From NCBI GenBank assembly GCA_964372115.1, contig CAYJPN010000015.1, positions 53,967 through 117,966 on the forward strand: a stretch of 64,000 bases of DNA, read 5' to 3'. The notes under the pieces are model-generated. The model searched no databases, had not been told where the DNA came from, and saw nothing but the letters and a program-made list of their open reading frames with translations. The translations under genes and the position numbers were made by a program. This stretch comes from CG2-30-36-16 sp964372115 (GTDB lineage: Bacteria > Bacteroidota > Ignavibacteria > Ignavibacteriales > Ignavibacteriaceae). Of the stretch, positions 9,385 through 19,106 are shown one piece after another (within the stretch, counting starts at the first letter, position 1; every line of letters starts with the position of its first letter).

Positions 9385-10617
9385 ATGCAGCTTGGTCAAA
9401 TATTTGCGATGTCCCTTCAGTCGTTAAAAAATAATCGATTGAGAACTTCATTGACAATTCTCGGTGTAGTGGTTGGAATATTTTCGATTATTGTAATAAT
9501 GACAATTCTCACCATGCTTCAAAATTCAATTGAAGAAGGAGTATCTTTTTTAAGCAAGAACACTTTTCAAATACAAAAATATCCACCAATACGAACCGGC
9601 GGACATGGTGAATGGGAAAAATATAGAAACAGAAAAGATATTACTCTTGATGATTATTACCGATTACAAGAGATGCTGCCGCGTGCAAAATATATCGCCG
9701 CAGATCAGGGAATGGGCGGTAGAGTTGTTAAATATAGGAATAAAGAAACAAACCCTAACATTTATGCCACAGGTGTAACTTCTGCAGTTATGCAAACAAG
9801 CAGTCTTTCCATACGAGAAGGACGTGGAATACAGGAGACCGATGTTGATTATTCGCGTAATGTGTGTGTATTGGGCCCCGATGTTGAAGAAAAACTTTTC
9901 GGCGGACTCGACCCGGTTGGGAAAAAGGTAAGATTAGATAACATTGAACTTCAGGTTGTTGGTATTTTTGAAAAACAACCCGGTATGTTCGGACAAAGTT
10001 TTGATACCTTCATCGCATTGCCTATTACCACTTTTCAATCTATGTACGGTAAAAGAACAAGAAGTGTTGATATCACTGTAATGTCGCACAGCGAAGATGA
10101 TTACAATGACGTTATCGAAGCTGCCATAGGCGCCATGCGCACTATTAGAAAAGTACAGGCAGGTGAAGAAAATGATTTTAATATTTTCAGCAATGAATCG
10201 TTAATGGGACAAATAAACAATATTACCGGTGGAGTTAAAATTGGGGCAATGGTTGTTTCAATTATAGCGCTAATTGCCGCGGGTGTAGGTATAATGAATA
10301 TTATGTTGGTTTCGGTAACGGAAAGAACAAAAGAAATTGGAATTAGGAAGGCAATTGGTGCAAGAAAAAATAGCATTCTAATTCAGTTTTTAATTGAAGC
10401 AGTGGTTTTATGCTTGCTGGGAGGGTTTATCGGTATTGCCCTCGGTGTTGGGGTTGGCAATTTAGCAGGCGCGGCACTAAACGCCACAGCAGCCGTTCCG
10501 GTGGATTGGGTAATTATTGGCTTATTGTTATGTGTTATTGTTGGTGTCATTTTTGGGACATACCCTGCTTATAAAGCTGCCAATTTAGACCCCATAGAAG
10601 CATTACGGTTCGAATAG
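9385..10617 (+). CDS. ABC transporter permease, MacB/FtsX family (third of three)
   Basis: 410 residues, a close paralogue of the preceding permease: the same N-terminal 'TSLTILGVVVGIFSIIVIMTI', the same 'RNRKDITLDD' segment, FtsX block 'AGVGIMNIMLVSVTERTKEIGIRKAIGARKNS' and end 'YKAANLDPIEALRFE'. It differs mainly in the extracytoplasmic domain. It lies beyond a terminator and abuts the cupin gene without a gap. It may form a heterodimer with a neighbour or serve a separate substrate; neither can be read from sequence. Confidence 0.9.
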   Translation: MQLGQIFAMSLQSLKNNRLRTSLTILGVVVGIFSIIVIMTILTMLQNSIEEGVSFLSKNTFQIQKYPPIRTGGHGEWEKYRNRKDITLDDYYRLQEMLPRAKYIAADQGMGGRVVKYRNKETNPNIYATGVTSAVMQTSSLSIREGRGIQETDVDYSRNVCVLGPDVEEKLFGGLDPVGKKVRLDNIELQVVGIFEKQPGMFGQSFDTFIALPITTFQSMYGKRTRSVDITVMSHSEDDYNDVIEAAIGAMRTIRKVQAGEENDFNIFSNESLMGQINNITGGVKIGAMVVSIIALIAAGVGIMNIMLVSVTERTKEIGIRKAIGARKNSILIQFLIEAVVLCLLGGFIGIALGVGVGNLAGAALNATAAVPVDWVIIGLLLCVIVGVIFGTYPAYKAANLDPIEALRFE

Positions 10618-10944
10618 ATGAGAGAAAAAATTAAAAATATTTTTGGTCATCTTCCCGAGGATTTATCCCTCGAAGTTTTTGAGACAATTCTAAATAGTAG
10701 TAAAGTTAAACTTGAAAGGATTGTTTCCAAAGGTCATTCATCCCCGGACGGATTTTGGTATGATCAGGATGAAAATGAATGGGTATTATTACTTCAGGGT
10801 CGTGCCGAAATAAAGTTTTTTGAGGAGGATAAAAACATTATCCTAAAATCGGGGGATTACTTTAACATACCGGCGCATGTTAAACACCGGGTTGAATGGA
10901 CGTCCCCAAATGAAGAAACAATTTGGCTGGCTTTATTTTATTAG
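10618..10944 (+). CDS. Cupin-domain protein
   Basis: 108 residues. A single small beta-barrel cupin: 'SSPDGFWYDQDENEWVLLLQGRAEIKF' matches cupin motif 1 and 'LKSGDYFNIPAHVKHRVEWT' matches motif 2, with a His at the metal position of each conserved strand partly present (HVKHRV). Such stand-alone proteins often bind a metal or small ligand; this one resembles the 'cupin of the phosphomannose isomerase-like' group. The ATG begins on the base after the previous stop, so it is co-translated with the permease. Substrate unknown. Confidence 0.75.
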   Translation: MREKIKNIFGHLPEDLSLEVFETILNSSKVKLERIVSKGHSSPDGFWYDQDENEWVLLLQGRAEIKFFEEDKNIILKSGDYFNIPAHVKHRVEWTSPNEETIWLALFY

Positions 10945-11043
10945 TTTACATGTTGAATTTGTATTACTGATCAGACAGATTTTTATAATCTGATGTGTAA
11001 ATAATAATGTTCAAAGTTAAAATGGTTTTTATTTACCGCAAAC

Positions 11044-11649
11044 TCAAGGAACTAAAAGCGACTCATGCCACTCATCATCTTTTACAACATACAGTAACCT
11101 CTTTGGAAGTTCATCTTCCTTTCCATCATCCATCCAAATTTCAATTTCGGTAGGAACAAGGTAAACTCCCTTTACATGTTCGGGGAGCGCTAAATTAGTG
11201 GTATCGGGGTAAGTTTCGGTTATCAAATTCATGTTATCGTTAAATTTATTTTCCTCCATCTGGTTAGAGCTTTGGTCCAAAAACATTGAGTGAAAGTAAT
11301 CCAATTTTTTAAACCGCAATGGTTTTCGTTTCCAGTACTCCCCGGCAACATCTTTCTCCGCCATAAAAAAAGCGCCGCATAACCGGGCTTGCATAGAGAC
11401 CGTCGGGAAATAAATCAACGCTTCATATGAAGCGCTCGTGGTCAACTGTTCCCACTTGGGGCTTGTGTCGTTTATTAAAAGCAATAACGCGCCGTCAACC
11501 AAATCATGCATTTGCAAGGCTCTTACGTGAGGGCTTTTGTCATACTGTGTAGTAGCAAGAAAACAAATTCCATTAAGGGGGTCGTTATTTATCTCTGCAA
11601 GTTTTTTAGCTTCGATAATTTTTTCAAAAGGATTTACCTGACTTCTCAT
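11044..11649 (-). CDS. Pyridoxamine 5'-phosphate oxidase-family flavoprotein
   Basis: 201 residues. The order of elements follows PdxH: 'NPFEKIIEAKKLAEINNDPLNGICFLATTQYDKSPHVRALQMHD', then 'GALLLLINDTSPKWEQL' and 'EALIYFPTVSMQARLCG', which correspond to the FMN-binding barrel, and a C-terminal segment 'PTEIEIWMDDGKEDELPKRLLY'. It departs from canonical PdxH: the usual PFxLFxxW opening and terminal RLxP are changed (it ends ESLLVP). It may be true PdxH, making pyridoxal phosphate, or a related enzyme. It stands alone, convergent with the cupin gene. Confidence 0.65.
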   Translation of the reverse strand: MRSQVNPFEKIIEAKKLAEINNDPLNGICFLATTQYDKSPHVRALQMHDLVDGALLLLINDTSPKWEQLTTSASYEALIYFPTVSMQARLCGAFFMAEKDVAGEYWKRKPLRFKKLDYFHSMFLDQSSNQMEENKFNDNMNLITETYPDTTNLALPEHVKGVYLVPTEIEIWMDDGKEDELPKRLLYVVKDDEWHESLLVP

Positions 11650-11923
11650 ATCTTTTGATCCGTTTTTAAAATAAAGTTTATTTAATCTGCCTAAAAATTT
11701 CCCTTTCTACCTACTAATATGTGGTTTAATTTTATTTATCGCAAACTGATTTTAGGATGATTAATTTTTTATAGGATTATTCATCCCGGTAAATTTATCC
11801 CCATTATTTCTATTCATAATAAATAACAATTGATGTTGATTATAAAATTTTGAAGTTTTAACTTCCTATACAAAATCAGACAAAGCTTAAGAAATAATTT
11901 TTTCAATTATAAAGGAGATCTTT

Positions 11924-13813
11924 ATGTCCGAGAAAGAGCTATCGGGCGAGGTTTATTACCCGCCGAAACATATTGTAAAAAAAGCGCATGCAAAATGTGA
12001 AAAAATTTATGAGGAAGCTGCAGAAAATTTGGAGGAGTTCTGGGCTAAAGAAGCAAAAAATTTACACTGGTTTAAAAAGTGGACAAAAGTATTAGATGAT
12101 TCGAAAAAACCTTTCTATAAGTGGTTTATCGGAGGGAAAACAAATATTGCTTACAATTGTCTCGATGTTCACTGCGAAACTTCCCGGCGAAATAAAATTG
12201 CAATGATATGGGAAGGGGAGAACGGTGATTTTAGAGCGTTGTCTTATTTTGCTATGAGAAGAGAAACATGCCGTTTTGCGAATGTATTAAAAAGTCTTGG
12301 AATTAAGAAAGGCGACAGAGTTACTATCTACATGGGAAGAATTCCAGAGCTTGCAATTGCCATGCTTGCCTGCGCCCGAATCGGAGCAATACATTCTGTT
12401 GTTTACGGAGGATTTTCTGTGGAAGCGTTACACGAAAGATTAGAAGACAGCCAGTCCAAAGTATTAATTGTTTCCGATGGCGCCTACCAGCGTGGAAAAA
12501 TTGTTGAGCTTAAAAAAATTGCAGATGAAGCTCTTCAAAGGGCAGCAACGGTTGAATCGGTTCTGGTTGTTAAACGTACCGGACACAATATATATATGGA
12601 AGCCGGAAGAGATATGTGGTACCATGAACTTATGAATTTACCGATAGCAAACAACAATTGTAATGTAGAGGTAATGGATGCTGAAGATCCTCTCTTTTTA
12701 CTTTACACTTCCGGCACAACCGGCAAACCCAAAGCAATATTACACACCCATGGCGGCTATATGGTAGGTACATACTCAACATTAAAGTATGTGTTTGATA
12801 TTCATGAAGAAGACCGCTATTGGTGCGCTGCCGATCCCGGCTGGATTACAGGGCATAGTTATATTGTTTATGGTCCAATGCTTAACGGCACAACATCCTT
12901 TATGTATGAAGGCGCACCAACACATCCATATCCTAACCGCTGGTGGCAGATGATTGAGAAGTACGGTATTAATATACTTTATACCGCTCCAACGGCTATA
13001 CGCGGTTTAATGCGTTTTGGAGATGCCTGGCCAAACCGTCACGACCTATCATCTTTACGTTTGCTCGGCAGCGTGGGCGAGCCAATTAATCCTGAAGCCT
13101 GGCGCTGGTATCATAAAGTTATCGGAAAAGAAAAATGCCCGATTATGGATACATGGTGGCAAACCGAAACCGGAATGTTTATGATTACACCGATGCCGTG
13201 TACTCCTCTTAAACCGGGTTCCGGTACAAAACCGTTTCCAGGGGTAGTAATGGACATTGTCGATGAAGAAGGTAATAGTGTAAAAGCAAACGATGAAGGT
13301 TATCTTGTAATTAAAACTCCCTGGCCTGCAATGCTCCGTACAATTTATAACGATCCAGATAGATACGTTCAGCAATATTGGAGCAGATTCCCCGGAATGT
13401 ATATGACAGGCGACTCAGCCCGCCGCGATGACGATGGATATTTTTGGGTGATCGGGCGTGTTGATGATGTAATAAAAGTTAGCGGTTACAGACTTGGTAC
13501 TGCCGAAATTGAAAGCGCCTTAGTTAGTCATCATGCTGTTGCTGAAGCTGCAGCAATTGGTTTACCTCACGAGGTAAAAGGAAATGCAATACATGCGTTT
13601 GTTATTTTGCGCGCGGGCAACGAACCAAGTGAAAAACTCATAGAAGAACTCAGGCAGCATGTAGGGCACGAGGTTGGTCCCATTGCAAAACCCGAAGCTA
13701 TTGAGATTGTTGAATCACTTCCCAAAACAAGAAGCGGAAAAATTATGCGGCGCGTATTAAAGGCAAAAGCGCTGGGTATTGACCCGGGGAATTTATCAAC
13801 ATTGGAAGAATAA
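11924..13813 (+). CDS. acs: Acetyl-CoA synthetase
   Basis: 629 residues, near the usual 630-650. It activates acetate to acetyl-CoA through acetyl-AMP. The adenylate-forming motif 'YTSGTTGKPK' is near residue 261, 'WWQTETG' near 412, 'GYFWVIGRVDDVIKVSGYR' near 505-525, and the regulatory/catalytic Lys in 'RSGKIMRR' near 605. The N-terminal ACAS_N helix region is present ('AEENLEEFWAKEAKNLHWFKKW' type). 'AAAENLEEF' begins shortly after an AAAGGAG ribosome site at good spacing, which fixes the start. A single-gene unit that ends in a strong hairpin. Confidence 0.96.
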   Translation: MSEKELSGEVYYPPKHIVKKAHAKCEKIYEEAAENLEEFWAKEAKNLHWFKKWTKVLDDSKKPFYKWFIGGKTNIAYNCLDVHCETSRRNKIAMIWEGENGDFRALSYFAMRRETCRFANVLKSLGIKKGDRVTIYMGRIPELAIAMLACARIGAIHSVVYGGFSVEALHERLEDSQSKVLIVSDGAYQRGKIVELKKIADEALQRAATVESVLVVKRTGHNIYMEAGRDMWYHELMNLPIANNNCNVEVMDAEDPLFLLYTSGTTGKPKAILHTHGGYMVGTYSTLKYVFDIHEEDRYWCAADPGWITGHSYIVYGPMLNGTTSFMYEGAPTHPYPNRWWQMIEKYGINILYTAPTAIRGLMRFGDAWPNRHDLSSLRLLGSVGEPINPEAWRWYHKVIGKEKCPIMDTWWQTETGMFMITPMPCTPLKPGSGTKPFPGVVMDIVDEEGNSVKANDEGYLVIKTPWPAMLRTIYNDPDRYVQQYWSRFPGMYMTGDSARRDDDGYFWVIGRVDDVIKVSGYRLGTAEIESALVSHHAVAEAAAIGLPHEVKGNAIHAFVILRAGNEPSEKLIEELRQHVGHEVGPIAKPEAIEIVESLPKTRSGKIMRRVLKAKALGIDPGNLSTLEE

Positions 13814-13828
13814 TAGTTAAAATGATAT

Positions 13829-13859
13829 TGTAGTGAACGCAAACTTTGCGTTCACTACA
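13829..13859. terminator. Hairpin terminator after acs
   Basis: Perfect 14-bp stem TGTAGTGAACGCAA / TTGCGTTCACTACA with a 3-base loop. It lies 16 bases after the acs stop and just before the convergent transposase remnant, so it could act in both directions. Confidence 0.75.
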
Positions 13860-13879
13860 TTCCTTTAAATTACGCACTG

Positions 13880-14149
13880 CTAATGAACCACATTAGGAAC
13901 TAATGTTAATAAAAGTATTTTAACTTGTTTTTCTAATCTTTTTCTTAAATGTATTTCATAGGTTTCTTGATATTTTTTTAATCCTTGTTCAACAAAATCA
14001 AAACCTTTAGTCAAAGAGTTGTAAAACATAACAGCAATTTTTCTGGCGGTTGCCTTTATTGCTACACCCGCACCGTGTTTAGATTTGATCCTTCTGTAAA
14101 AACCTATCAAAGCATCGTTTTTACTATTTGCCACTTCAAAATTTGACAT
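13880..14149 (-). pseudogene. IS110-family transposase remnant (C-terminal part)
   Basis: 89-codon frame. 'LIGFYRRIKSKHGAGVAIKATARKIAVMFYNSLTKG' matches the C-terminal end of IS110/IS116-type transposases ('FYRRLKxxxGxxxAxxATARKLAxxxYxxLT'), and 'YQETYEIHLRKRLEKQ' matches their terminal helix. The catalytic N-terminal DEDD domain and the central part are absent, so this is a fragment of an enzyme of about 330-400 residues. The N-terminal dozen residues do not fit the family well. No insertion-sequence ends were recognised nearby. Confidence 0.65.
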
Positions 14150-14657
14150 AAAAAACCTTTTTTTGTTTGTTAATAAATGTAATTAAGATGATTAGACAAG
14201 CCCGAAGTTTTTTATTGTAAATGTATACTGCTAAGCAAGATTACTTCCCAAGAAGAATCAGGGGAAAGTATCACCAAAATATTTTTCACAAACTTCGGTA
14301 CAATGCTCACCGCGGGCGTTTTGCACCAAGTTAAAATTTGTTACTTGCTCGTTTAATCTCTCTGTTAAATTTAAAGTTCATTTATATCATTTTTAATATC
14401 CCCAATTATCTTTTGCTCACCTTATGCAGATATTGTGGTTCGCGTTAGCCAACGGATTAGTTAACGGATAAAAACAAACATTTTATCGAAGCTTCGCTAC
14501 GATTCACAGTCCACTCTCAGAATTCTGCGTAAGTTGGAAAATTAACATTTATATCTTAATTTTTTTTATCTTGGTTACCTGTTATTTTAAGGCAACTGAC
14601 TTATATTTTAGTAAATTTGTTTACTAAAAGAATATTTTTTTAAGTAATTTAAATCAA
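14150..14657. other. Intergenic region with MITE-like repeat
   Basis: About 500 bases between the transposase remnant and the AraC-type regulator. Apart from the repeat at 14421-14533, no gene or promoter could be supported. A TAnnTTTG box at 14612 lacks a correctly spaced TTG. Confidence 0.45.
14421..14533. repeat. MITE-like dispersed repeat, copy 1
   Basis: 113 bp bounded by imperfect terminal inverted repeats CTTATGCAGA and TTCTGCGTAAG. It shares its core (ACGGATTAGTTAACGGATA, then AAACAAACATT..TATC) and the following segment 'TATTG.(G/A)GT' with a second copy at 19107-19249 in the same orientation. The two copies bracket the AraC regulator, the small membrane protein and the FG-GAP gene. 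No coding capacity. Confidence 0.7.
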
Positions 14658-16028
14658 ATGAATCCAATGACCTTGATTCGAGTTATATTACTTTTTCTTT
14701 TGATATTTTATAATAGTAGTATAACTCAGACAGAATTTTCCAGCATTGAAATTCCATATTCTTCTCAAGTAATTAACCTGGATGGTGATTTGCTTGATTG
14801 GGATACCTTTTTGAACTTTCAGTTTGGAGACACTCTAGAAAAGTTTACTTCTCAAGGTAATTATAATCTAAAAGTGATTTACCCTCCTGATTTTGATTTT
14901 TCAAAGATTAATAAGCCAAAGTCAAAGAATAAAGTTAATTTTTATTCATTTTGGAATAATGTGAGTTTGTTTTTTGCATTTGAAGTAAAAGATCAACATC
15001 TATTTGCAGAAATTGCGAGCAAAATAGACAAGCCACGAATTCATATGAATGACGGTATTGAGATTTATATCGATACAAAAAATGATAGCCCTTCAAAAAT
15101 GGATGTTAACGACTACCAATTTATTATCGATATTTTGGGAGAATATGTGGTATTCCGCGGGGACAGGAGACAAATTTTAATTGACTCGGTTGCAGTGCCA
15201 AAGGACTTTGATCAAAATGTATTATTCAAAACTTCAGTAAGTGTTAAAGGAACCATTAATGATGATTCTGATTTGGATTCCTCATACATAATAGAAATCG
15301 AAATTCCATTTGCAGCAATTGGCATGATTCCCGAAACCGGACATCAAATAAAATTAGATATATGTATAAATGATGTGGACTATTTTGAAAACGAAGGGAT
15401 TATAATTGAGGAAATTTCGTCGAACAATTGGACATTTAATTGGAGCGGTTACAGTGATTTTGGATATCCAGAATATTGGAAACCAGTCCAATTAACCGGC
15501 TCGCCCGGCTGGTTCGAAAAAATTTCCGAAAAGTACCGAAAATCCTGGTTTTGGATTTATATTTTTACTTTATTTTCAGCACTTACAATAATATTCTATC
15601 TATTTTATAGGACAATAAAATTAAAACGGTTACCTAGAAGTGAAGAGATTTCGGAAGATAAATTTATATTTATACAATCATCGGAAGACAAATCCCTTTC
15701 ACAAAATGAAATGATTTTAAAGAATGCCTCAGATTTTATTGCAAAAAATAGATCCGAAATAATTAATTCCGAGCAATTATCTAATGCACTTAATATTTCG
15801 TTACGTAACTTACAACGTATAACAAGATCCGAACTTAACCTAACGCCAACAAATTACATATATGTAATAAAACTAAAATTAGCAGCAGATTTTTTAAGAA
15901 ACAAAAAGGGAAATGTTACAGACGCTGCATATGAATTTGGATTTTCCGACCCCTCCTATTTTTCCAAAATATTCAAACGTTATTTTGGCCAATCACCATC
16001 AGAATTTGTAAAAAATAGCTATAGCTGA
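14658..16028 (+). CDS. Membrane-anchored AraC-family regulator with CBM9-like sensor domain
   Basis: 456 residues. A signal-like helix (about 6-22) is followed by an extracytoplasmic domain (about 25-290) resembling the CBM9/DOMON-like fold: 'INLDGDLLDWD' at the start, then 'VSLFFAFEVKDQHLFAEI' and 'HMNDGIEIYIDTKNDSP', the usual order in family 9 carbohydrate-binding modules. A single transmembrane helix lies at about 296-318. The cytoplasmic C-terminus (about 352-456) is an AraC double helix-turn-helix ('LSNALNISLRNLQRI', 'VTDAAYEFGFSDPSYFSKIFKRYFGQSPSEF'). Ligand binding outside could thus be passed to DNA binding inside in one chain. A target gene is not evident; the adjacent secreted FG-GAP protein is the natural guess. 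Confidence 0.85.
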   Translation: MNPMTLIRVILLFLLIFYNSSITQTEFSSIEIPYSSQVINLDGDLLDWDTFLNFQFGDTLEKFTSQGNYNLKVIYPPDFDFSKINKPKSKNKVNFYSFWNNVSLFFAFEVKDQHLFAEIASKIDKPRIHMNDGIEIYIDTKNDSPSKMDVNDYQFIIDILGEYVVFRGDRRQILIDSVAVPKDFDQNVLFKTSVSVKGTINDDSDLDSSYIIEIEIPFAAIGMIPETGHQIKLDICINDVDYFENEGIIIEEISSNNWTFNWSGYSDFGYPEYWKPVQLTGSPGWFEKISEKYRKSWFWIYIFTLFSALTIIFYLFYRTIKLKRLPRSEEISEDKFIFIQSSEDKSLSQNEMILKNASDFIAKNRSEIINSEQLSNALNISLRNLQRITRSELNLTPTNYIYVIKLKLAADFLRNKKGNVTDAAYEFGFSDPSYFSKIFKRYFGQSPSEFVKNSYS

Positions 16029-16113
16029 TTACACTCACCTTTTTTACCAATATTTACACGTATTTGTCGTAATCGTACAGGCAAATTTTTCTATTCAAGC
16101 TTACATTTGACAC

Positions 16114-16344
16114 GTGAATGAATTACGTACACATATAATCAGTTCGATTTACCTTTTGATATTGCTGATAATCGAGTGGTTCACATTAAGGAGTTCTTAC
16201 TGGTTTATTGGAACTATTCTAATTTTAATATCTATGCTGGTAAGAGCCTATAAAAATGAAATTACCCGAAAATCAGAATATTTCTTCTTAGCACTGAACA
16301 TTCTTATAACAACTATTATAATTGTGTTAATGTTAGCGGAATAA
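16114..16344 (+). CDS. Small hydrophobic membrane protein
   Basis: 76 residues from a GTG start. Three predicted transmembrane helices fill most of it ('IISSIYLLILLIIEWF', 'SYWFIGTILILISMLV', 'YFFLALNILITTIIIVLML'), with a basic loop RAYKNEITRK between the second and third. I recognise no family. It lies 85 bases after the AraC regulator and 20 bases before the FG-GAP gene, so it could be part of the same unit. The AT-rich composition and weak ribosome site leave some doubt that it is translated. Confidence 0.5.
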   Translation: MNELRTHIISSIYLLILLIIEWFTLRSSYWFIGTILILISMLVRAYKNEITRKSEYFFLALNILITTIIIVLMLAE

Positions 16345-16364
16345 AATAAATTGTTGGAGTCGAT

Positions 16365-19079
16365 ATGAAACAAATTAAATTTATGAGTATTATCATGCTT
16401 CTTTTGGGAAAAATCATTCTTCCCCAAGTCCCCAATTTTACATCACACTTAATAACAAGCTCACTCGTTGGCCCTTTTGAAATTTGCAGTGCCGATTTGG
16501 ATAATGACGGTGATCTCGATATACTAACAGCCGAATTTTCAGGCGATAAAATTAATTGGTACGAAAATGACGGCTCGGGAAATTTTTCGGAACATAATAT
16601 TTCAACAGAAACCGATGGTGCTTCTGCTGTTATTGCAGTTGATCTTGATAGAGACGGTGATATTGATGTTGTAACTGCATCGTGGGAAGATGATGAAGTA
16701 TCCTGGTTTGAAAATGACGGTTCACAAATCTTTACGATGCATATTATCAGCACAGATGGAGACCAATCAGTCTCGGTTTTTGCAATTGATATGGACCAAG
16801 ACGGTGATATTGATGTTTTATCTGTTTCCGCAAACGATAATGAACTTGCCATATTAAGAAATGACGGTTCACAAAATTTTTTGCGTGAGATTATTAATGA
16901 TACCCAAAGTTCTCCCCGCGAGGTTTTTGCAGCAGATATGGATAATGATGGCGATATGGACATTTTTACGGCATCCTATAACAACGATAAAATTTATGCT
17001 TTTAGACAAACCGATCCGGGAACGTTTGTGCGCCAAGATGTTGGAACGGTTGAAAAGGTAAGGTCTCTATTTGTAACGGATATTAATTTCGATGGGCAGT
17101 TAGATGTAATTGCCGGATCAACATGGATAAATAGAGTATATTGGTTTGAAGCTTCAATCAGTCCAGTTGGTGTTAATTATTCAGCTCATCTGATAGATAT
17201 TAGTCTAAATTATGCAATAGATGTTTCTGTTGCAGATATTAATTTTGATGGTAATCTTGATATTTTAGCTGCTGCGATGGGGGAGGACGAGACCGCCTGG
17301 TTAGAGAATGACGGCAGTGAAAATTTTACACTTCATACAATTTCAACGAGCGAAGATGGTGCGGCGGCATCCTGTATCGGCGACTTTGACGGAAACGGCA
17401 GTCTTGATATTGCTACTGTATCTTATTACGATGGAAAACTCACATGGTTCAAAAGTGATTTATCAAGCGACCTTCCTTCTTTTACTTCTCATACAATTAC
17501 AACATCAGCCAGCGGGGCAAATGATGTTTTTGCAATTGATCTCGATAGAGACGGCGATTATGATGTTCTTTCTACTTCTTATTCAAGTGGAAATATTGAT
17601 TGGTATGAAAACGATGGCTCGCAAAGTTTCACGTCCCATAATATTGGAAATGTTGCGAATCCTTCATCAGTGTATGCTTTTGATGTCGATACAGATGGTG
17701 ATATCGATATAGTTGCAGCCTCAACCGGGGATGATGAAATTCTTTGGTATCAAAACGATGGTTCGGAAAATTTTACGGAAAACGTAATTTCAACAGTAGC
17801 AGATGCAGCAGTTTCGGCATCAGCAGCAGATATTGACAGGGACGGTGATATTGATATTGTATCGGGCTCATCAAATGGTAACGATGTTGACTGGTATCAA
17901 AACAACGGATCGGAAAGTTTTACTTCACATCGTATAAGTAATATTGCAAACAATGTTAAATCTATTTTCCTGGCAGATGTAGATAACGATTGCAGATTGG
18001 ATGTTTTACATGCTGACGCTAATAATGATGCAATTAGTTGGAATCAAAACGACGGAACAACAGGTTTTGCAGCTAGACCTACTATTACTTCTTCCGCCGA
18101 TTATGCAACATCGGTTTATGCAATCGATCTGGATGCAGACGGTGATATGGATGTTTTATCATCTTCAAAATTGGATAATAAAATTGCGTGGTATGAAAAT
18201 AACGGATTGGAAAGCTTTACAACACATAATATTTCAACTACGATTAATGAAGCCTCGGCCGTAATTGCCGCTGATATTAACTTAGACGGGAATATTGATG
18301 TTGTTGCAGCTTCAAATTTTGATGATAGAATTTCTTGGTTTCAAAATGATGGTTTACAAAATTTTACTGCTCGAACAGTTTCGCAAACTGTTAATGGTCC
18401 TGAAGCAATATTCGTTATTGATCTTGATAGAGACGGAGATCTTGATATACTTTCAGCATCTCAAAACGATAACAAAATAGCATGGCACGAAAACGGATTA
18501 TCTATTCTTCCAGTTGAATTAAGTTTATTTACAGCAGTTCAAATAAAAAATAGAATAGAACTCTTTTGGAAAACTGAAACCGAAGTAGACAATTACGGCT
18601 TTGAAATAGAAAGGAAGAATGCATGTCTGGATGAATGGATGAATGTGGGATTTGTAGAAGGACATGGAAATTCAAATTTACCGAAAGATTATTCATTTAT
18701 TGATTCAGATCCAATTAGCGGAACAATTCAATACCGCTTAAAACAAATCGACACAGACGGAAAGTTTGAATATTCGGAAATAGTTGAAGTTGAAACAGAG
18801 AATCTTCCGTCTAATTTTGAGCTATTCCAAAATTATCCTAATCCGTTTAATCCAAGTACAACAATAAAATTTGGTTTGCCGAAAGATTCAAATGTAAAAT
18901 TAGAATTATTCAATATTTTAGGCGAAAAAATAGTGACATTAATTGATAAAGAAATGGAAGCCGGTTTCCATAATTATCAATTATCAATTCTCAATTTTCA
19001 ATTTACAAGCGGTGTTTACTTTTATAAAATTGAGGCGGGAAGTTTCGTTTCCGTTAAGAAATTATCGCTGATGAAATAG
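16365..19079 (+). CDS. FG-GAP/VCBS-repeat surface protein with T9SS sorting domain
   Basis: 904 residues. After a signal peptide (residues 1-21) come about 15 repeats of roughly 45 residues with the core 'AIDLDRDGDIDVLSAS...DDKIAWYENDGS', the calcium-binding DxDxDGDxD pattern of FG-GAP/VCBS beta-propellers (two propellers would fit, about residues 22-700). A bridging domain 'LPVELSLFTAVQIKNRIELFWKTETEVDNYGFEIER' (about 708-800) is common before T9SS tails. The C-terminus (about 815-904), starting 'FQNYPNPFNPSTTIKF' and ending in Lys, is a type A sorting domain for export and surface anchoring. Likely adhesin or polymer-binding; ligand unknown. Confidence 0.88.
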   Translation: MKQIKFMSIIMLLLGKIILPQVPNFTSHLITSSLVGPFEICSADLDNDGDLDILTAEFSGDKINWYENDGSGNFSEHNISTETDGASAVIAVDLDRDGDIDVVTASWEDDEVSWFENDGSQIFTMHIISTDGDQSVSVFAIDMDQDGDIDVLSVSANDNELAILRNDGSQNFLREIINDTQSSPREVFAADMDNDGDMDIFTASYNNDKIYAFRQTDPGTFVRQDVGTVEKVRSLFVTDINFDGQLDVIAGSTWINRVYWFEASISPVGVNYSAHLIDISLNYAIDVSVADINFDGNLDILAAAMGEDETAWLENDGSENFTLHTISTSEDGAAASCIGDFDGNGSLDIATVSYYDGKLTWFKSDLSSDLPSFTSHTITTSASGANDVFAIDLDRDGDYDVLSTSYSSGNIDWYENDGSQSFTSHNIGNVANPSSVYAFDVDTDGDIDIVAASTGDDEILWYQNDGSENFTENVISTVADAAVSASAADIDRDGDIDIVSGSSNGNDVDWYQNNGSESFTSHRISNIANNVKSIFLADVDNDCRLDVLHADANNDAISWNQNDGTTGFAARPTITSSADYATSVYAIDLDADGDMDVLSSSKLDNKIAWYENNGLESFTTHNISTTINEASAVIAADINLDGNIDVVAASNFDDRISWFQNDGLQNFTARTVSQTVNGPEAIFVIDLDRDGDLDILSASQNDNKIAWHENGLSILPVELSLFTAVQIKNRIELFWKTETEVDNYGFEIERKNACLDEWMNVGFVEGHGNSNLPKDYSFIDSDPISGTIQYRLKQIDTDGKFEYSEIVEVETENLPSNFELFQNYPNPFNPSTTIKFGLPKDSNVKLELFNILGEKIVTLIDKEMEAGFHNYQLSILNFQFTSGVYFYKIEAGSFVSVKKLSLMK

Positions 19080-19106
19080 CTTTTATAAAAAAGTAAAAAG
19101 TAACTT

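Noticed and set aside
14612..14619. Promoter of the AraC-type regulator
   Set aside because: TAAATTTG fits the -7 box, but there is no TTG at the required distance.
16316..16963. 215-residue Ser-rich minus-strand frame
   Set aside because: Shadow of the Asp/Gly-rich FG-GAP repeats on the plus strand.
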